Assembly: GCF_008360935.1 (NCBI RefSeq)
Contig: NZ_SRXO01000008.1
Location: 186,001 to 250,000, forward strand
From: Siccirubricoccus phaeus
GTDB taxonomy: Bacteria; Pseudomonadota; Alphaproteobacteria; Acetobacterales; Acetobacteraceae
Reading direction: 5' to 3'
DNA: 64,000 bases
In this document: piece by piece, positions 36,530 through 46,451 of the stretch
Layout: each line of letters opens with the position of its first letter
How positions within the stretch are numbered: the first letter of the stretch is position 1
The notes under the pieces: model-generated
Databases searched by the model: none
What the model was told of the DNA's origin: nothing
The model's input: only the letters and a program-made list of their open reading frames with translations
Made by a program: the position numbers and the translations under genes

Positions 36530-37387
36530 TCAGCCGCCCTCTTCCGCCAGGCGCTGCCGCAGCAGCAGCAGGTCGGACCAGGCATCGCGCTTGGCGCCCG
36601 GGGTGCGCAGCAGATAGGCCGGGTGCAGCGTCGCCAAGGCGGGCCGCGCCGCCTCTTCCGGGACCGCCACCTGGTGCCAGCGGCCGCGCAGCCGGGTGAT
36701 CCCTTCCTTGGAGCGCAGCAGCCCCTTGGCCGCCACCCCGCCCAGCAGCACCAGGTGGCGCGGCCGGGCGAGCGCGATATGCCGCAGCAGGAAGGGCAGG
36801 AAGAGCAGGATCTCTGCGTCCGTCGGGGTGCGGTTTCCGGGCGGGCGGAAGGGCAGGATGTTGGTGATGTAGAAATTCCGCTCGCGGCTCAGCCCGATGC
36901 TCGCGAGCATGCGGTCAAGCAACTGCCCGGAGACGCCGACGAAAGGCCGGCCCAGCCGGTCCTCATCCGCGCCCGGCGCTTCGCCGATGAACATCAGCCC
37001 GCTCTCCGCCACCCCATCGGCGAAGACCAGGTTGGTGGCGGTCTCCCGCAGCGGGCTGCCATCGAAGCGGGCCATGGCCTCGCGCAGCGCCGGCAGGCTG
37101 TCCGCCTCGGCGGCCAGGGCGGCGGCCTGCTGCTGCAGCGGCGTTGCGCCCGTCTCCGCCGCGGCAGGCGGGCCGCCGGCGCGCCGCAGCCCGCCCCCGG
37201 GCGCCGTGGCCAGCCGCCGGGATTGGGAGCCGCTCCCGGCCGGCGCCTCCGGCAGGGTGGGCGGCGCCAGGCGCGGTTGGGTGCGGTCGATCGGCGCCGC
37301 CTCCAGCGCCTCGTCCGCGCCCCAATCCAGTTGCAGGCGGAGCGCGGCCAGCAGCGCTGCCGCCTCGGCTTGCGCCATCTCCGTCAT
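36530..37387 (-). CDS. Uracil-DNA glycosylase, family-4-like, without cysteines
   Basis: 285-residue base-excision repair enzyme. Motif A is [19 protein letters not shown], motif B is [10 protein letters not shown], and [14 protein letters not shown] lies between. Classical family-4 enzymes bind a 4Fe-4S cluster through four Cys; here the usual positions read FDGSPL and LPFRPP, and the whole protein has no Cys, so no cluster is possible. Residues 1-95 are a Pro/Ala/Gly-rich extension. Start at ATG 37387, with ATG 37378 as an alternative. Divergent from the ETF-QO gene. Confidence 0.88.
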   Translation of the reverse strand: MTEMAQAEAAALLAALRLQLDWGADEALEAAPIDRTQPRLAPPTLPEAPAGSGSQSRRLATAPGGGLRRAGGPPAAAETGATPLQQQAAALAAEADSLPALREAMARFDGSPLRETATNLVFADGVAESGLMFIGEAPGADEDRLGRPFVGVSGQLLDRMLASIGLSRERNFYITNILPFRPPGNRTPTDAEILLFLPFLLRHIALARPRHLVLLGGVAAKGLLRSKEGITRLRGRWHQVAVPEEAARPALATLHPAYLLRTPGAKRDAWSDLLLLRQRLAEEGG

Positions 37388-37484
37388 CCGGTTCCATCCT
37401 TCCTTCCCGCCATATCGGCCGGGGCCGGGGTTCCGTGCAATCCTCCCCTCGGCTACATCCGGGCTGATCCAGGAGGAGAGCGGC

Positions 37485-39188
37485 ATGTCCGGGGCGGAAG
37501 AACGGGAAGCGATGGAGTTCGACGTGCTGATCGTCGGCGGCGGCCCGGCCGGCCTCGCCGCGGCGATCCGCCTGAAGCAGATCGCGCCCGAGGCCTCCGT
37601 CTGCCTGGTGGAGAAGGGCAGCGAGATCGGCGCCCATATCCTCTCCGGCGCGGTGCTGGAGCCGCGTGCCCTGGACGAGCTGATCCCGGACTGGCGCGAC
37701 GACCCGCCTGCCCTGGCGACGCCCGCCCAGGATGACCGCTTCATGCTGCTGACGGAGACGCGCGCCTTCAAGCTGCCGACCCCGCCGCAGATGAACAACC
37801 ACGGCAATTACATCGTCTCCCTCGGCAATGTCTGCCGCTGGCTCGGCGCCAAGGCAGAAGCGCTCGGGGTCGAGATCTATCCGGGCTTCGCGGCGAGCGA
37901 GAGCATCATCGAGGAGGGCCAGGTCAAGGGCGTCGTCGCCGGCGTCATGGGCATCCTCAAGGACGGCGAGAAGGGCCCGAATTACCAGCCGGGCATGGAG
38001 CTGCGCGCCACCTACACGCTGTTCGCGGAGGGCTGCCGCGGTTCGCTCACCAAGAAGCTGCAGGAGCGCTACAACCTGCGCGAGGGCGTGGCGCCGCAGA
38101 CCTACGGCCTCGGCATGAAGGAGCTGTGGGAGATCCCGAAGGAGAAGCACCAGCCGGGCCTGGTCTGGCACTCCACCGGCTGGCCGCTGCCGAGCGATAC
38201 CTATGGCGGGACATGGCTCTACATGCTGGGCGAGAATCTGGTCTCGATCGGCTTCGTGGTCGGGTTGGATTATCCGAACCCCTGGCTCTCGCCCTTCGAC
38301 GAATTCCAGCGCTTCAAGCTGCATCCGGAAGTGCGGAAATTCCTCGAGGGCGGCAAGCGCATCGCCTACGGCGCACGCGCGCTGAACGAGGGCGGGTTCC
38401 AGGCGATTCCGAAGCTGGTCTTCCCCGGCGGCATGCTGATCGGCGATTGCGCCGGCTTCCTCAACGTGCCGAAGATCAAGGGCACGCATACCAGCATGAA
38501 ATCCGGCATGGTGGCGGCGGAGGCGGTGGCGCAGGCACTGGCGGGCGAGGACCGGCCGGCGGTGCTGGAAAGCTACCCGGCCGCGCTGAAGCAGAGCTGG
38601 GTCTGGAGCGAGCTGGAAGGCGTGCGCAACATCCGCCCGGGCTTCGAGAAATTCGGCTTCTGGGGCGGCATGGTGAACGCCGCGCTGGACACCTACCTGT
38701 TCCGCGGCAAGGCGCCCTGGACCTGGACGCATCATCAGGACCACGAAACGCTGAAGCCGGCCGCCCAGGCCCGGCGCATCACCTATCCCAAGCCGGACGG
38801 GGTGCTGACCTTCGACCGGCTCTCCTCCGTCTTCCTCTCCAACACCAACCATGAGGAAGACCAGCCGGCGCATCTGAAGCTGATCGATCCGGGGCGCTGG
38901 AAGGGGGTGAATTGGGAGCAATTCCGCAGCCCGGAAAGCCGCTACTGCCCCGCCGCGGTCTATGAGGCGGTGGGCGTCGAGGCGGAGCGGGAGCTGAAGG
39001 GCACGCCGGACCCCGAGGCGACGGGCGAGGGCGCCACGGTGGAAGCCGGCGATGCCGGGGCCCGGCTGGTGATCAACGCGCAGAATTGCGTGCATTGCAA
39101 AACCTGCGACATCAAGGACCCGACGCAGAACATCGACTGGACGACGCCGGAGGGTGGCGGCGGGCCGAACTATATCGGCGGGATGTGA
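37485..39188 (+). CDS. Electron transfer flavoprotein-ubiquinone oxidoreductase
   Basis: 567-residue inner-membrane-associated flavoprotein that passes electrons from ETF to ubiquinone; the acyl-CoA dehydrogenases later in the window would feed it. FAD motif [11 protein letters not shown] is near residue 18, a ubiquinone-binding helix region is in the middle ([19 protein letters not shown]), and the C-terminal 4Fe-4S ligands are in RYCPAAVYE and [15 protein letters not shown] 37485 follows AGGAGGAG. No ETF subunit genes are adjacent. Confidence 0.94.
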   Translation: MSGAEEREAMEFDVLIVGGGPAGLAAAIRLKQIAPEASVCLVEKGSEIGAHILSGAVLEPRALDELIPDWRDDPPALATPAQDDRFMLLTETRAFKLPTPPQMNNHGNYIVSLGNVCRWLGAKAEALGVEIYPGFAASESIIEEGQVKGVVAGVMGILKDGEKGPNYQPGMELRATYTLFAEGCRGSLTKKLQERYNLREGVAPQTYGLGMKELWEIPKEKHQPGLVWHSTGWPLPSDTYGGTWLYMLGENLVSIGFVVGLDYPNPWLSPFDEFQRFKLHPEVRKFLEGGKRIAYGARALNEGGFQAIPKLVFPGGMLIGDCAGFLNVPKIKGTHTSMKSGMVAAEAVAQALAGEDRPAVLESYPAALKQSWVWSELEGVRNIRPGFEKFGFWGGMVNAALDTYLFRGKAPWTWTHHQDHETLKPAAQARRITYPKPDGVLTFDRLSSVFLSNTNHEEDQPAHLKLIDPGRWKGVNWEQFRSPESRYCPAAVYEAVGVEAERELKGTPDPEATGEGATVEAGDAGARLVINAQNCVHCKTCDIKDPTQNIDWTTPEGGGGPNYIGGM

Positions 39189-39207
39189 GGCGCTCCCGGG
39201 GGGGGCC

Positions 39208-39858
39208 ATGCCGGAGCCGGACAAGGCGGCCGCAGAGGAACTCATCGCCGCCGCCCAGGCGCTGGACGCGCTCGGCTTCATGCCGAGCAAATCCGGCAAC
39301 CTCTCCCTCCGCACGGCAGCCGGCTGCCTCATCACCCCCGCCGCGCTGCCCTATGCCGCCCTGACGCCGGCGGACCTGGTCGAGATCGACCTCACCGGCG
39401 CGGTGCTGCGCGGCCATCGCCGCCCTTCCTCCGAATGGCGGCTGCACACGGCGGTCTATGCCGCGCGGCCGGAGGCCGGGGCCGTGGTGCATACCCACAG
39501 CCCCTTCGCCACCGCGCTGTCCTGCGCCCGGCAGGGGCTGCCCGCTTTCCACTACATGATCGCGCTGGGCGGCGGCGCCGATATCCGCTGCTCCGCCTAC
39601 GCCACCTTCGGCACCGCCGCCCTGGCCGAGGCCTGCCTCGACTCGCTCCGCGACCGCCGCGCCACCCTGCTGGCCAATCACGGCGTCGTCGCCCTCGGCC
39701 GGAGCCTCGCCGGCGCCCGGACCCTGGCCATGGAGGTGGAGAACCTGGCGCGGCAATACCTGGCGCTGCGCGCCGCCGGCCTCACCCCCGTCCTGCTGAC
39801 CGCGGCCGAATTGCGCGAGGTCTTCGCGCAATTCGGCGATTACGGCCGGCTCACCTGA
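39208..39858 (+). CDS. Class II aldolase/adducin family protein
   Basis: 216-residue zinc aldolase related to L-fuculose-phosphate aldolase. Metal ligands are the HTH of VVHTHSPFATA and the His of LLANHGVVALG; GNLSLR and PSSEWRLH are the substrate and catalytic-Glu motifs. The substrate is not determined. It starts 19 bp after the ETF-QO stop behind a run of eight G. Its last 8 bp overlap the convergent secreted-protein gene. Confidence 0.85.
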   Translation: MPEPDKAAAEELIAAAQALDALGFMPSKSGNLSLRTAAGCLITPAALPYAALTPADLVEIDLTGAVLRGHRRPSSEWRLHTAVYAARPEAGAVVHTHSPFATALSCARQGLPAFHYMIALGGGADIRCSAYATFGTAALAEACLDSLRDRRATLLANHGVVALGRSLAGARTLAMEVENLARQYLALRAAGLTPVLLTAAELREVFAQFGDYGRLT

Positions 39859-40438
39859 AATTCACCGTCTGCACCGAGCAGGTTTCGACGCCGCGCCGCT
39901 CCGAGGCGCGGCCATCGGCATAGACCACGCGGATATCCACGGTGCAGACCTTGCCGGAGGGCAGCGCCACCCAGAAGCCGTTGCCTGGCGCCAGCGTGCC
40001 ATTGCCCAGCCGGTCGCGGCCCCAGCTCTGGTCGCTGCTCAGCGAGATATAGAGCTCGTTCACCGTCATCCCGCCCTGGTTCACGAATTGGAAGCTGGGG
40101 TCGCCGCCGCCCCCGCCGCCGCCCCAGACGATGCGGGACAGGCTGCACGCATTCATCTGCCGCCTTTCCTCGGACCGACCGCCCTGGAACACCACCCGCA
40201 CATCGAGGACGCAATCGCCGAAGCCGGGCACGATCCAGCTACTCGACCCGGCCGGCAGCACATTGGCGCCCAGCACGTCCGGGCCCAAATTGGAGGAGCG
40301 GGAGGGCGAGACATAGACCTGCTCGATCACCTGCCCGGTGTTGTTCACCAGGCTGAACCGGATCTGCGCCGAAGCTGGCGAGAGCCCGGGCAACAGGCCC
40401 GCGCACAGGCCGAGAAGCGCCAGGATCCGTGACCGCAT
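39851..40438 (-). CDS. Secreted protein with two tandem cysteine-paired repeats
   Basis: 195-residue exported protein of unknown function. A signal peptide (LALLGLCAGLLPGLSPASAQ) precedes two copies of an about 80-residue unit separated by a Gly7 linker. Repeat 1 has IRFSLVNNTGQVIEQVYVS and FGDCVLDVRVV...NACS; repeat 2 has FQFVNQGGMTVNELYIS and GKVCTVDIRVV...ETCS. The two Cys per repeat likely form a disulfide. The unit looks like a beta-sandwich. No catalytic residues are apparent. Confidence 0.75.
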   Translation of the reverse strand: MRSRILALLGLCAGLLPGLSPASAQIRFSLVNNTGQVIEQVYVSPSRSSNLGPDVLGANVLPAGSSSWIVPGFGDCVLDVRVVFQGGRSEERRQMNACSLSRIVWGGGGGGGDPSFQFVNQGGMTVNELYISLSSDQSWGRDRLGNGTLAPGNGFWVALPSGKVCTVDIRVVYADGRASERRGVETCSVQTVNFR

Positions 40439-40633
40439 GCTGTTCCTCCACCCAGGCGACGGACATTACAATTTCGTGCCGTTCCGCCTAGTCTCCGACA
40501 GCCCGGCCGGCGGAGGCGGTCGGTGGTCCATTACGGCCTCGGCGTAATCTCCGCCGTGCCCTGCGTCACTGGCGGAGGGGCCCTGCCCCAGGCGGTGGTG
40601 GCGCGGGCAGGGGCGCGCTGCTAGCCTCCGGCC

Positions 40634-42349
40634 ATGCTCTCTCCTGCTGCCCCGCGGCTTGCGCTGCTGGCCGTCGCATTGCTCAGCGCCTGTGCTGCCG
40701 GAGGCCCCGCGGGAGATCGCGGGCCGCGCAGCGCCTCCGGCCTTCCCATCACCGGAGCCTTCGGCGCCTATCTCGCCGGCCGCTTCGCCGCGGCGGAGAC
40801 CGATACGCGGGTGGCCGCCGACAACATGCTGGCCGCCCTGCGCGCCGAGCCGGACCAGCCGGAGCTGGTGGCCCGCGCCTTCCTCGCCACCTTGCTGGAC
40901 GGCCGGGCGGAGGCGCTGCGCCTGGCCCGCCGCCTGCCGGACAACCCCGCCGCCAACCTGCTGCTGGCCGGCGCCGATGTGCAGGCAGCGCGCTGGGACC
41001 GGGCGGAGCAGCGGCTGAAGCTGCTCGGCCGCAGCGGTCCGGTGCAGGTGCTGCAGCCGGCGCTGCTCGCCTGGGTGCAGCTCGGCCGCGGCCAGCCGGA
41101 CCAGGCGCTGGCGACGCTCCGCCCCCTGGCCGAGGCCAACCGGCTACGGGCGTTGAACGCGCTGCATGCCGCCCTCATCGCCGATATCGCCGGCCGGCCG
41201 CGGGAGGCGGAGCGTTTCGCCCGCATGGCGGCGGCGGACCAGCCGGACCTGCCCTGGCGCCTGGCCGTGCTGGCCGCCGGCGTGCTGCACCGGGCTGGCA
41301 AGGCGCAGGAAGCCAACCGGCTGCTCGACCGGGTGGTGGAAAGCGGCGACGATGCGGCGCTCTCCGCCGCGGCGCCGATGCGCCGGGCCCTGTTCGCCCA
41401 GCGCGGCGTCGCCGGCCCGGCGGAGGGGATGGCGGAGGCCTATACCGCCCTGGCCGGCGCGCTGCGCGGCCAGGGCTCCGGCGATTTCGCCCTCATCCTC
41501 GGGCAGCTCGCCCTGCGGCTGCGGCCCGGCTTCGCCCCGGCGGTGGTGCTGATGGCGGATACCCTGGCCGAGCAGGGGCATGAGGAGCGGGCCCTTGAGC
41601 TGCTCTCCGGCATCTCCGCCGATGACCCGCTGGCGCCGGTGATCGGGCTGCGCCGGGCTGCCCTGCTGGACAAGCTGGACCGGACGGAGGAGGCGGTGGC
41701 GCTGCTGCGCCGGCTGGCGGAAGCGACGCCGGGCCTGCCCCAGGCGCCCGCCCGGCTGGGCGATTTGCTGCGCCGGCGGGAGCGCTATGCCGAGGCGGTG
41801 GTGGCCTACGACCAGGCGATCGAGCGCAGCGCCGTGGGCGGCCAGGCGCAGGCGCAGGACTGGCCGCTATTCTACGCCCGCGGCATTGCCCGGGAACGCT
41901 CCCATGACTGGCCGCGCGGCGAGGCCGATCTGCTGCAGGCCCTCTCGCTGTCGCCTGAACAGCCCTATGTGCTGAATTACCTGGGCTATACCTGGGCCGA
42001 GCAGGGCAAGAACCTGGACCGCGCCAAGGCCATGCTGCTGCGGGCGACGGAGCTGCGGCCGCAGGACGGCAATATCGCCGACAGCCTGGGCTGGGTGCTG
42101 TTCCGCCTGGGCGAGCTGCCCGGCGCCATCACCTGGCTGGAAAAGGCGGTGGAGCTGGAGCCGCGCAGCAGCGTCATCAACGACCATCTGGGCGATGCCT
42201 ATTGGGCGGCGGGGCGGCAGCGGGAGGCGCAATTCCAGTGGCGCCGCGCCCTGGTGACGGACCCGGAGCCGGAGGAGCTGCCGAAGATCGAGGCCAAGCT
42301 GCGGGACGGCCTGCCCGGCTTCCCCGCCAGCACCGCCCAGCGGCAGTGA
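40634..42349 (+). CDS. TPR-repeat lipoprotein
   Basis: 571-residue protein with a lipoprotein signal ([13 protein letters not shown]). The mature part is built from tetratricopeptide-type helix pairs, clearest near the C-terminus ([58 protein letters not shown]). Likely an envelope scaffold. The stop overlaps the GTG of ispE, a conserved pairing in this order of bacteria as far as I recall. Confidence 0.85.
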   Translation: MLSPAAPRLALLAVALLSACAAGGPAGDRGPRSASGLPITGAFGAYLAGRFAAAETDTRVAADNMLAALRAEPDQPELVARAFLATLLDGRAEALRLARRLPDNPAANLLLAGADVQAARWDRAEQRLKLLGRSGPVQVLQPALLAWVQLGRGQPDQALATLRPLAEANRLRALNALHAALIADIAGRPREAERFARMAAADQPDLPWRLAVLAAGVLHRAGKAQEANRLLDRVVESGDDAALSAAAPMRRALFAQRGVAGPAEGMAEAYTALAGALRGQGSGDFALILGQLALRLRPGFAPAVVLMADTLAEQGHEERALELLSGISADDPLAPVIGLRRAALLDKLDRTEEAVALLRRLAEATPGLPQAPARLGDLLRRRERYAEAVVAYDQAIERSAVGGQAQAQDWPLFYARGIARERSHDWPRGEADLLQALSLSPEQPYVLNYLGYTWAEQGKNLDRAKAMLLRATELRPQDGNIADSLGWVLFRLGELPGAITWLEKAVELEPRSSVINDHLGDAYWAAGRQREAQFQWRRALVTDPEPEELPKIEAKLRDGLPGFPASTAQRQ

Positions 42350-43221
42350 CCGTAGGGCGCCTGGGCGCGGAGGAGTCGGCGCCGGCCAAGGTCAACCTCT
42401 ATTTGCACGTCACCGGAAGGCGGGAGGATGGCTACCATCTGCTGGACAGTCTGGCGGTGTTCGGCCCGGCCGCCGACAGGGTGGCGGCGGCGCCGGGCGA
42501 GGCGCTGAGCCTGGCGTTGGAAGGGCCCCTCGCCGCGGGCCTGGCGGCGGAACCGGACAATCTGGTGCTGCGCGCCGCCCGGGCGCTGGCCGAGGCGACC
42601 GGCCGGGCGCCGAAGGCGGCGCTGGTGCTGGAGAAGCGGCTGCCCATTGCCTCCGGCATTGGCGGCGGCTCGGCGGATGCGGCGGCGGCGCTGCGGGCGC
42701 TGGACCGGCTCTGGGGCACGGGGCTGGGGGTGGCGGGGCTGGCCGGCATCGCTGGCCGGCTCGGCGCCGATGTGCCGGTTTGCCTAGCGGCGCGGCCGGC
42801 CCGGATGCAGGGGGTGGGGGAGGTGCTGCGGCCAGCCCCCTCCCTGCCGGAGTATGGTCTGCTGCTGGCCAATCCTGGCGTGGCGCTGGCGACGCCGGCG
42901 GTGTTCCGTGCCCGCCAGGGCGGCTTCACCCCGCCGGCCGCCCTGCCGGAGGCCTGGCCCGACGCCGCTGCCATGGCGCGCGACCTGGCAGCGCTGCGCA
43001 ACGATCTGGAACCGCCGGCCATCGCCCTCTGCCCCGCAATTGCGGAAGTGCTGGCGGCGATCCGCGCCCTGCCGGGCTGCCTGCTGGCGCGGATGAGCGG
43101 CAGCGGCGCGACCTGTTTCGGCCTCTTTCCTGACTCGGCCGCGGCCCGGCGCGCGGCCGCGCTGCTGCCCGGGGGCTGGTGGCGGGAAGGCGGCGCGCCG
43201 CACCCCGCCTTGGCTGGCTGA
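42346..43221 (+). CDS. ispE: 4-diphosphocytidyl-2-C-methylerythritol kinase
   Basis: 291-residue GHMP kinase of the non-mevalonate isoprenoid pathway. The N-terminal [20 protein letters not shown] (Lys for substrate binding), the ATP loop [18 protein letters not shown], and the C-terminal [12 protein letters not shown] are all present. The start is GTG 42346, overlapping the upstream stop (GTGA), so translation is coupled to the TPR gene. Confidence 0.93.
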   Translation: MTVGRLGAEESAPAKVNLYLHVTGRREDGYHLLDSLAVFGPAADRVAAAPGEALSLALEGPLAAGLAAEPDNLVLRAARALAEATGRAPKAALVLEKRLPIASGIGGGSADAAAALRALDRLWGTGLGVAGLAGIAGRLGADVPVCLAARPARMQGVGEVLRPAPSLPEYGLLLANPGVALATPAVFRARQGGFTPPAALPEAWPDAAAMARDLAALRNDLEPPAIALCPAIAEVLAAIRALPGCLLARMSGSGATCFGLFPDSAAARRAAALLPGGWWREGGAPHPALAG

Positions 43222-43239
43222 GCGCCGGGGGCGCACCCG

Positions 43240-43346
43240 CTAGAGCGGGATCGGTTGAGCTGCGCTCACCCGCCCTGCTCTAGCTCATTGTTCGGTCGCG
43301 TGATTCACGGTTTCGGTCGATTCGACCTCAACCGATCACGCTCTAG
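43240..43346. repeat. CTAGAGC palindromic element, family A, copy 2
   Basis: 107 bp, the reverse complement of the 29223-29328 element apart from a few central changes. Bounded by CTAGAGCGGGATC and ATCACGCTCTAG, lying 18 bp after ispE. Both halves end in GGTTGAG/CTCAACC arms. Confidence 0.85.
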
Positions 43347-43501
43347 GGCCGGCGATTCGTGGCCTGAGGGTGGCCTACCTCCGGCGTGCGCGCCCAGGCC
43401 GATTGCCGGCTGGCAGCACGGTGCCGTCGTCCGGCCTCTTCGAGAGGCTCCAGGGGGGCTTGCCGGGCCGGGGTCTCGCCGCCTATTCACCCGGCACGCG
43501 C

Positions 43502-43576
43502 TGGGGCGTAGCCAAGCGGTAAGGCAGCGGTTTTTGGTACCGCCATTCCCAGGTTCGAATCCTGGCGCCCCAACCA
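43502..43576 (+). tRNA. tRNA-Gln (anticodon TTG)
   Basis: Cloverleaf reads directly: acceptor TGGGGCG/CGCCCCA (43502-43508 with 43566-43572), anticodon stem GCGGT/ACCGC with loop TTTTGGT giving anticodon TTG, and T-loop GGTTCGAATCC. CCA (43574-43576) is encoded. It reads CAA glutamine codons. Mobile-element remnants and repeats crowd its 3' side. Confidence 0.95.
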
Positions 43577-43918
43577 CACAGTCCGCCTGACGCATGGACG
43601 ATTCCGGCCCTTGGGTGGGTGGCCCATGAAAGGCCCGCCCTTCCGGCCATGCGGGCGAGGTGTTCGCGGCTCTGTACTTGAGAGACGCTGGCCGGGCTGC
43701 TTCGGGCCGTCACTTGTCGTCTTGTCTCCCGAGGCTATTTCGGGGGTACGGATCGTCCTGGGAATGACCGGGAAGGCCGGCGCGGTCATCGTGACGCATC
43801 AGCGGCGATAATGGATTGGATGTGGGTGGACCCGGGCTCGGGGTGGCCGTCTGGCTACCGGCGATGCTCGCCGGCCTATGCCCAGCTCAGACGAAGCCAA
43901 GCGCTTTGCGCTGGTCCG

Positions 43919-44077
43919 GCCAAGGGCTTCGACATCCGCGAGTTCGTCGCCAAGACCGTCGCCGGGCTGCGCAAGGCTCGGCACCGCGGCCTGCCCAGGA
44001 TCGGCTGGCAGTTCAGCCTCGCCATGGCGGCCTACCACCTCCTCAGGCTGCCGAAGCTGCTCGGCGCGGCGGCGTGA
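43919..44077 (+). pseudogene. IS5-type transposase C-terminal remnant
   Basis: The short reading frame ends KTVAGLRKARHRGLPRIGWQ followed by FSLAMAAYHLLRLPKLLG, matching the conserved C-terminus of IS5-group DDE transposases. The catalytic domain is missing upstream. About 125 bp downstream TTTTCAGCAGCCTGC resembles an IS end that runs into the next palindromic element. This is the scar of an old insertion downstream of tRNA-Gln; the intervening 43577-43918 holds no recognisable gene. Confidence 0.7.
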
Positions 44078-44212
44078 CGCCAGCACTCCGCCCGCACGGT
44101 ATCCGGCGACAGGACAGCGCAGCCCCCGGGCGCGCTGCCGCCGGCTCCTGGAAGCCCACCCGGCCAAAATCTGATTCAACCCCGCTCAGAGGGCAGGCTT
44201 TTCAGCAGCCTG

Positions 44213-44319
44213 CTAGAGCGGTTTCACGCTGACTGTGCAGCGCGAAACCGCTCTAGCTTATGGCTTGTAGAGCAGCTTCACGCCTCCGGGCGATGCCGCC
44301 CTCCGGCGATCTGTTCTAG
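44213..44319. repeat. CTAGAGC palindromic element, family B, copy 2
   Basis: 107 bp, reverse complement of 29443-29549 with few changes. Begins CTAGAGCGGTTTCACGC and ends GATCTGTTCTAG. Sits at the end of the transposase scar. Confidence 0.85.
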
Positions 44320-44647
44320 GGGAGGCAGGTCAGAGCAGTCACCCCCGATAACCCCCGTGCACGGCGGCAAAGCTGTGTCAGGGAGGTCCGCTTGAGACTG
44401 ACATCTACGTGGTTCCGAATAGCGACGTTCATTGTCGCACGGAGCATTGCTTGAATGCGGCCAAGGTTCCAGCAACGGAGGGCGCGTCGAAGGCCCGCCC
44501 TCGGCCTTGCCTTGCCTCAGTCTGCCGTAGCAAGCCGCTGATCTGTCCCGACGTAGAACCGCCTCGACATCTCGACCGCCTCCACGAGGCCAACTCTTTC
44601 CCAAATCGGAGCCGGTCTTGGGGCGCAGACCAGCCCACCTCACCAAT
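44320..44647. other. Non-coding spacer before the iron module
   Basis: 328 bp without a supported gene. Some minus-strand frames are open but none resembles a known family. It may be degraded insertion-sequence material. Its right end runs into the Fur box at 44648. Confidence 0.4.
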
Positions 44648-44662
44648 TGCGAATGATTATCA
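44648..44662. promoter_or_regulatory. Fur box upstream of the fecI-like gene
   Basis: TGCGAATGATTATCA matches the Fur 7-1-7 consensus TGATAATNATTATCA at 12 of 14 defined positions. It lies 88 bp before the sigma gene, in a locally AT-rich patch. Predicts repression by iron. Confidence 0.7.
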
Positions 44663-44750
44663 AATACGATAGAGACCTCCTTGGTGTATCGGGCGAAGCT
44701 CGCCTCCGCGCCCACCTGGCGGCCGGCGCCCGCATGCTTGGGGTCCATAA

Positions 44751-45275
44751 ATGGGCGAGAAAGACCGCGCCTCCCTCCTACGCCATCTGGTGCTGCGTTA
44801 CGAAGACCTGGCCCGGCGCCTGGCACGCCTGCTCGGGCCGGCCGAAGCGGCCGAGGCTCTGCAGGATACCTATCTGCGAATCGGCCAGGCCGAGATCGTG
44901 CCCGCGATCGACGATCCCGAGGCTTATCTCCTTCGGGTGGCGCGGAATGTGGCGATAGGCCGTCGTCGTGCGTATGCACGACAGCGTCTCGATGATCTGG
45001 AAATCACGCGGCTGCTGAACATCGAGGATGAGGCGCCGGGACCCGCGGCCGTCGTCGACGGCCAGCTCAGGATGGAGCGGCTGGCCGTGGCGCTGCGCGA
45101 GATTCCGGAACGGCGCCGCGCGATCTTCCTTGCGGCCCGGGTCGAGGGATTGCCGCATCAGTTGATCGCCGACCGCTTCGGCGTCTCGCTACGCACGGTC
45201 GCGAACGAGATCCAGCGCGCGCTTGACCACTGCGCGAGAGCCGTCGAGAACGGGGCGGGCAGAGATCGCGGCTGA
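44751..45275 (+). CDS. FecI-like ECF sigma factor
   Basis: 174-residue iron-starvation sigma factor. Region 2 reads LLGPAEAAEALQDTYLRIGQ and DPEAYLLRVARNVAIGRRR; region 4 reads ALREIPERRRAIFLAARVEG then LIADRFGVSLRTVANEIQRAL. Followed by FecR and a TonB receptor with an STN domain, the classic cell-surface signalling trio. A Fur box precedes it. Confidence 0.9.
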   Translation: MGEKDRASLLRHLVLRYEDLARRLARLLGPAEAAEALQDTYLRIGQAEIVPAIDDPEAYLLRVARNVAIGRRRAYARQRLDDLEITRLLNIEDEAPGPAAVVDGQLRMERLAVALREIPERRRAIFLAARVEGLPHQLIADRFGVSLRTVANEIQRALDHCARAVENGAGRDRG

Positions 45276-45369
45276 TGTTGCAGATCGGGCTGCGGAGAAG
45301 CGTCCTCCTGACAGAAAGGAGCCCGAGGCGCCGGGGAACCGGGCAACCCGATGGGCAAGGAGTCGGACG

Positions 45370-46335
45370 GTGGCTAAGGCCCGTCAGCACGATGATGACG
45401 GTCTGCGACAGGAGGCGCACCGCTGGGTCGTGCGGCTCACCTCCGGCGCTGCAACCGATGCGGATGCCTGGCAGCTATCGGCCTGGCGAAGCCGCAGCCC
45501 GGCGCATGAGGCGGCGTACCGCGACGCGGTGCGCCTCTGGCATCAGCTCGCCCCGGTCGCCAACGAGCAGGGGCTGGTCGACAGGGAGCAGCATCGGCGG
45601 CGCGCGGTCCGCCGCAGGCGGGCGCTGGTCGGCGGCACGGCGCTGGCCGCTTCTGGCGCCGGCCTGATCCTCCTCGGGAAGCGGCTCGATCTTGTCCCAT
45701 CCCCAGGCGTGCTGGCGGCGTGGCATCGCACCAGCGCGGGGGAGCAGCGCCGGCTCGCCCTCGAGGATGGCAGCGTCGTCGAGATGAACACGCGGACCAG
45801 CCTGTCGGTCCGGTACGGCGGCGTGGAGCGGAGGATCGACCTGGCAGACGGGGAGGCGATCTTTACCGTGCGCCCCGACCCGGCACGGCCCTTCGTGGTG
45901 ACGGCCGCTGGTGGGGAGACGCGCGCCTTGGGCACGGTGTTCGACGTGCGGCGGGACGGCGACGAGGTCAGCATCACTTGCCTGGAGGGCAAGGTGCGGG
46001 TGCAGCGTATCGGCAGCGTAGATCTGGAGGCGGCGCAGCAGGTCGCCTATTCGCCGGCCGGCTTGGCCCGGTCACCTCGCAGCGTGGATCCAGAGCTGGC
46101 CACTGGCTGGCGGCGCGGCGTGCTGGTCTTCCGGGATGAGCCGATCCGACGCGTCCTGGGCGAACTCAACAGGTACCGGCCTGGCCGCATTATTCTTGCG
46201 ACGGCGGAGCCCGCCGGCCGGCATGTCAGCGGCGTCTTCCATCTCAGCCGTCTGGACGAGGCGCTGACCCAGGTCGAGAGGATCGGCGGGCTTCGGAGAA
46301 TCGCGCTGCCCGGGGGCATCCTGCTCCTCCGCTGA
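45370..46335 (+). CDS. FecR-like anti-sigma regulator
   Basis: 321-residue inner-membrane regulator. Residues 1-80 form the cytoplasmic DUF4880-type sigma-binding domain (LRQEAHRWVVRLTSGAAT, WRSRSPAHEAAYRDAVRLW); a single membrane segment is near residue 100 (ALVGGTALAASGAGLILLG); the rest is the periplasmic FecR domain (GSVVEMNTRTSLSV, RALGTVFDVR) with a C-terminal STN-like tail. I start at GTG 45370 because AAGGAG lies 7 nt before it; a longer frame opens at 45223 but overlaps the sigma gene. Confidence 0.85.
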   Translation: MAKARQHDDDGLRQEAHRWVVRLTSGAATDADAWQLSAWRSRSPAHEAAYRDAVRLWHQLAPVANEQGLVDREQHRRRAVRRRRALVGGTALAASGAGLILLGKRLDLVPSPGVLAAWHRTSAGEQRRLALEDGSVVEMNTRTSLSVRYGGVERRIDLADGEAIFTVRPDPARPFVVTAAGGETRALGTVFDVRRDGDEVSITCLEGKVRVQRIGSVDLEAAQQVAYSPAGLARSPRSVDPELATGWRRGVLVFRDEPIRRVLGELNRYRPGRIILATAEPAGRHVSGVFHLSRLDEALTQVERIGGLRRIALPGGILLLR

Positions 46336-46451
46336 CTTCCGGCTCCGGAATTTTTTCGCCTCGGACTTGCAGTCCGCTCCCCCGAAAAGCGTCCCTCCCT
46401 TTGAGAGCCGTTCGCAATTGCGCCAACGGGGATGGGCAGGGGAAATGCGGA

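Noticed and set aside
44320-44647. Minus-strand frames as a transposase or small gene
   Set aside because: No family resemblance and frames are interrupted by stops; recorded as a non-coding spacer.
46336-46451. FecI-dependent promoter before the TonB receptor (GGAATTTTTT and downstream TCCG)
   Set aside because: The spacing and -10 match are too loose to call; kept only as a place to look.
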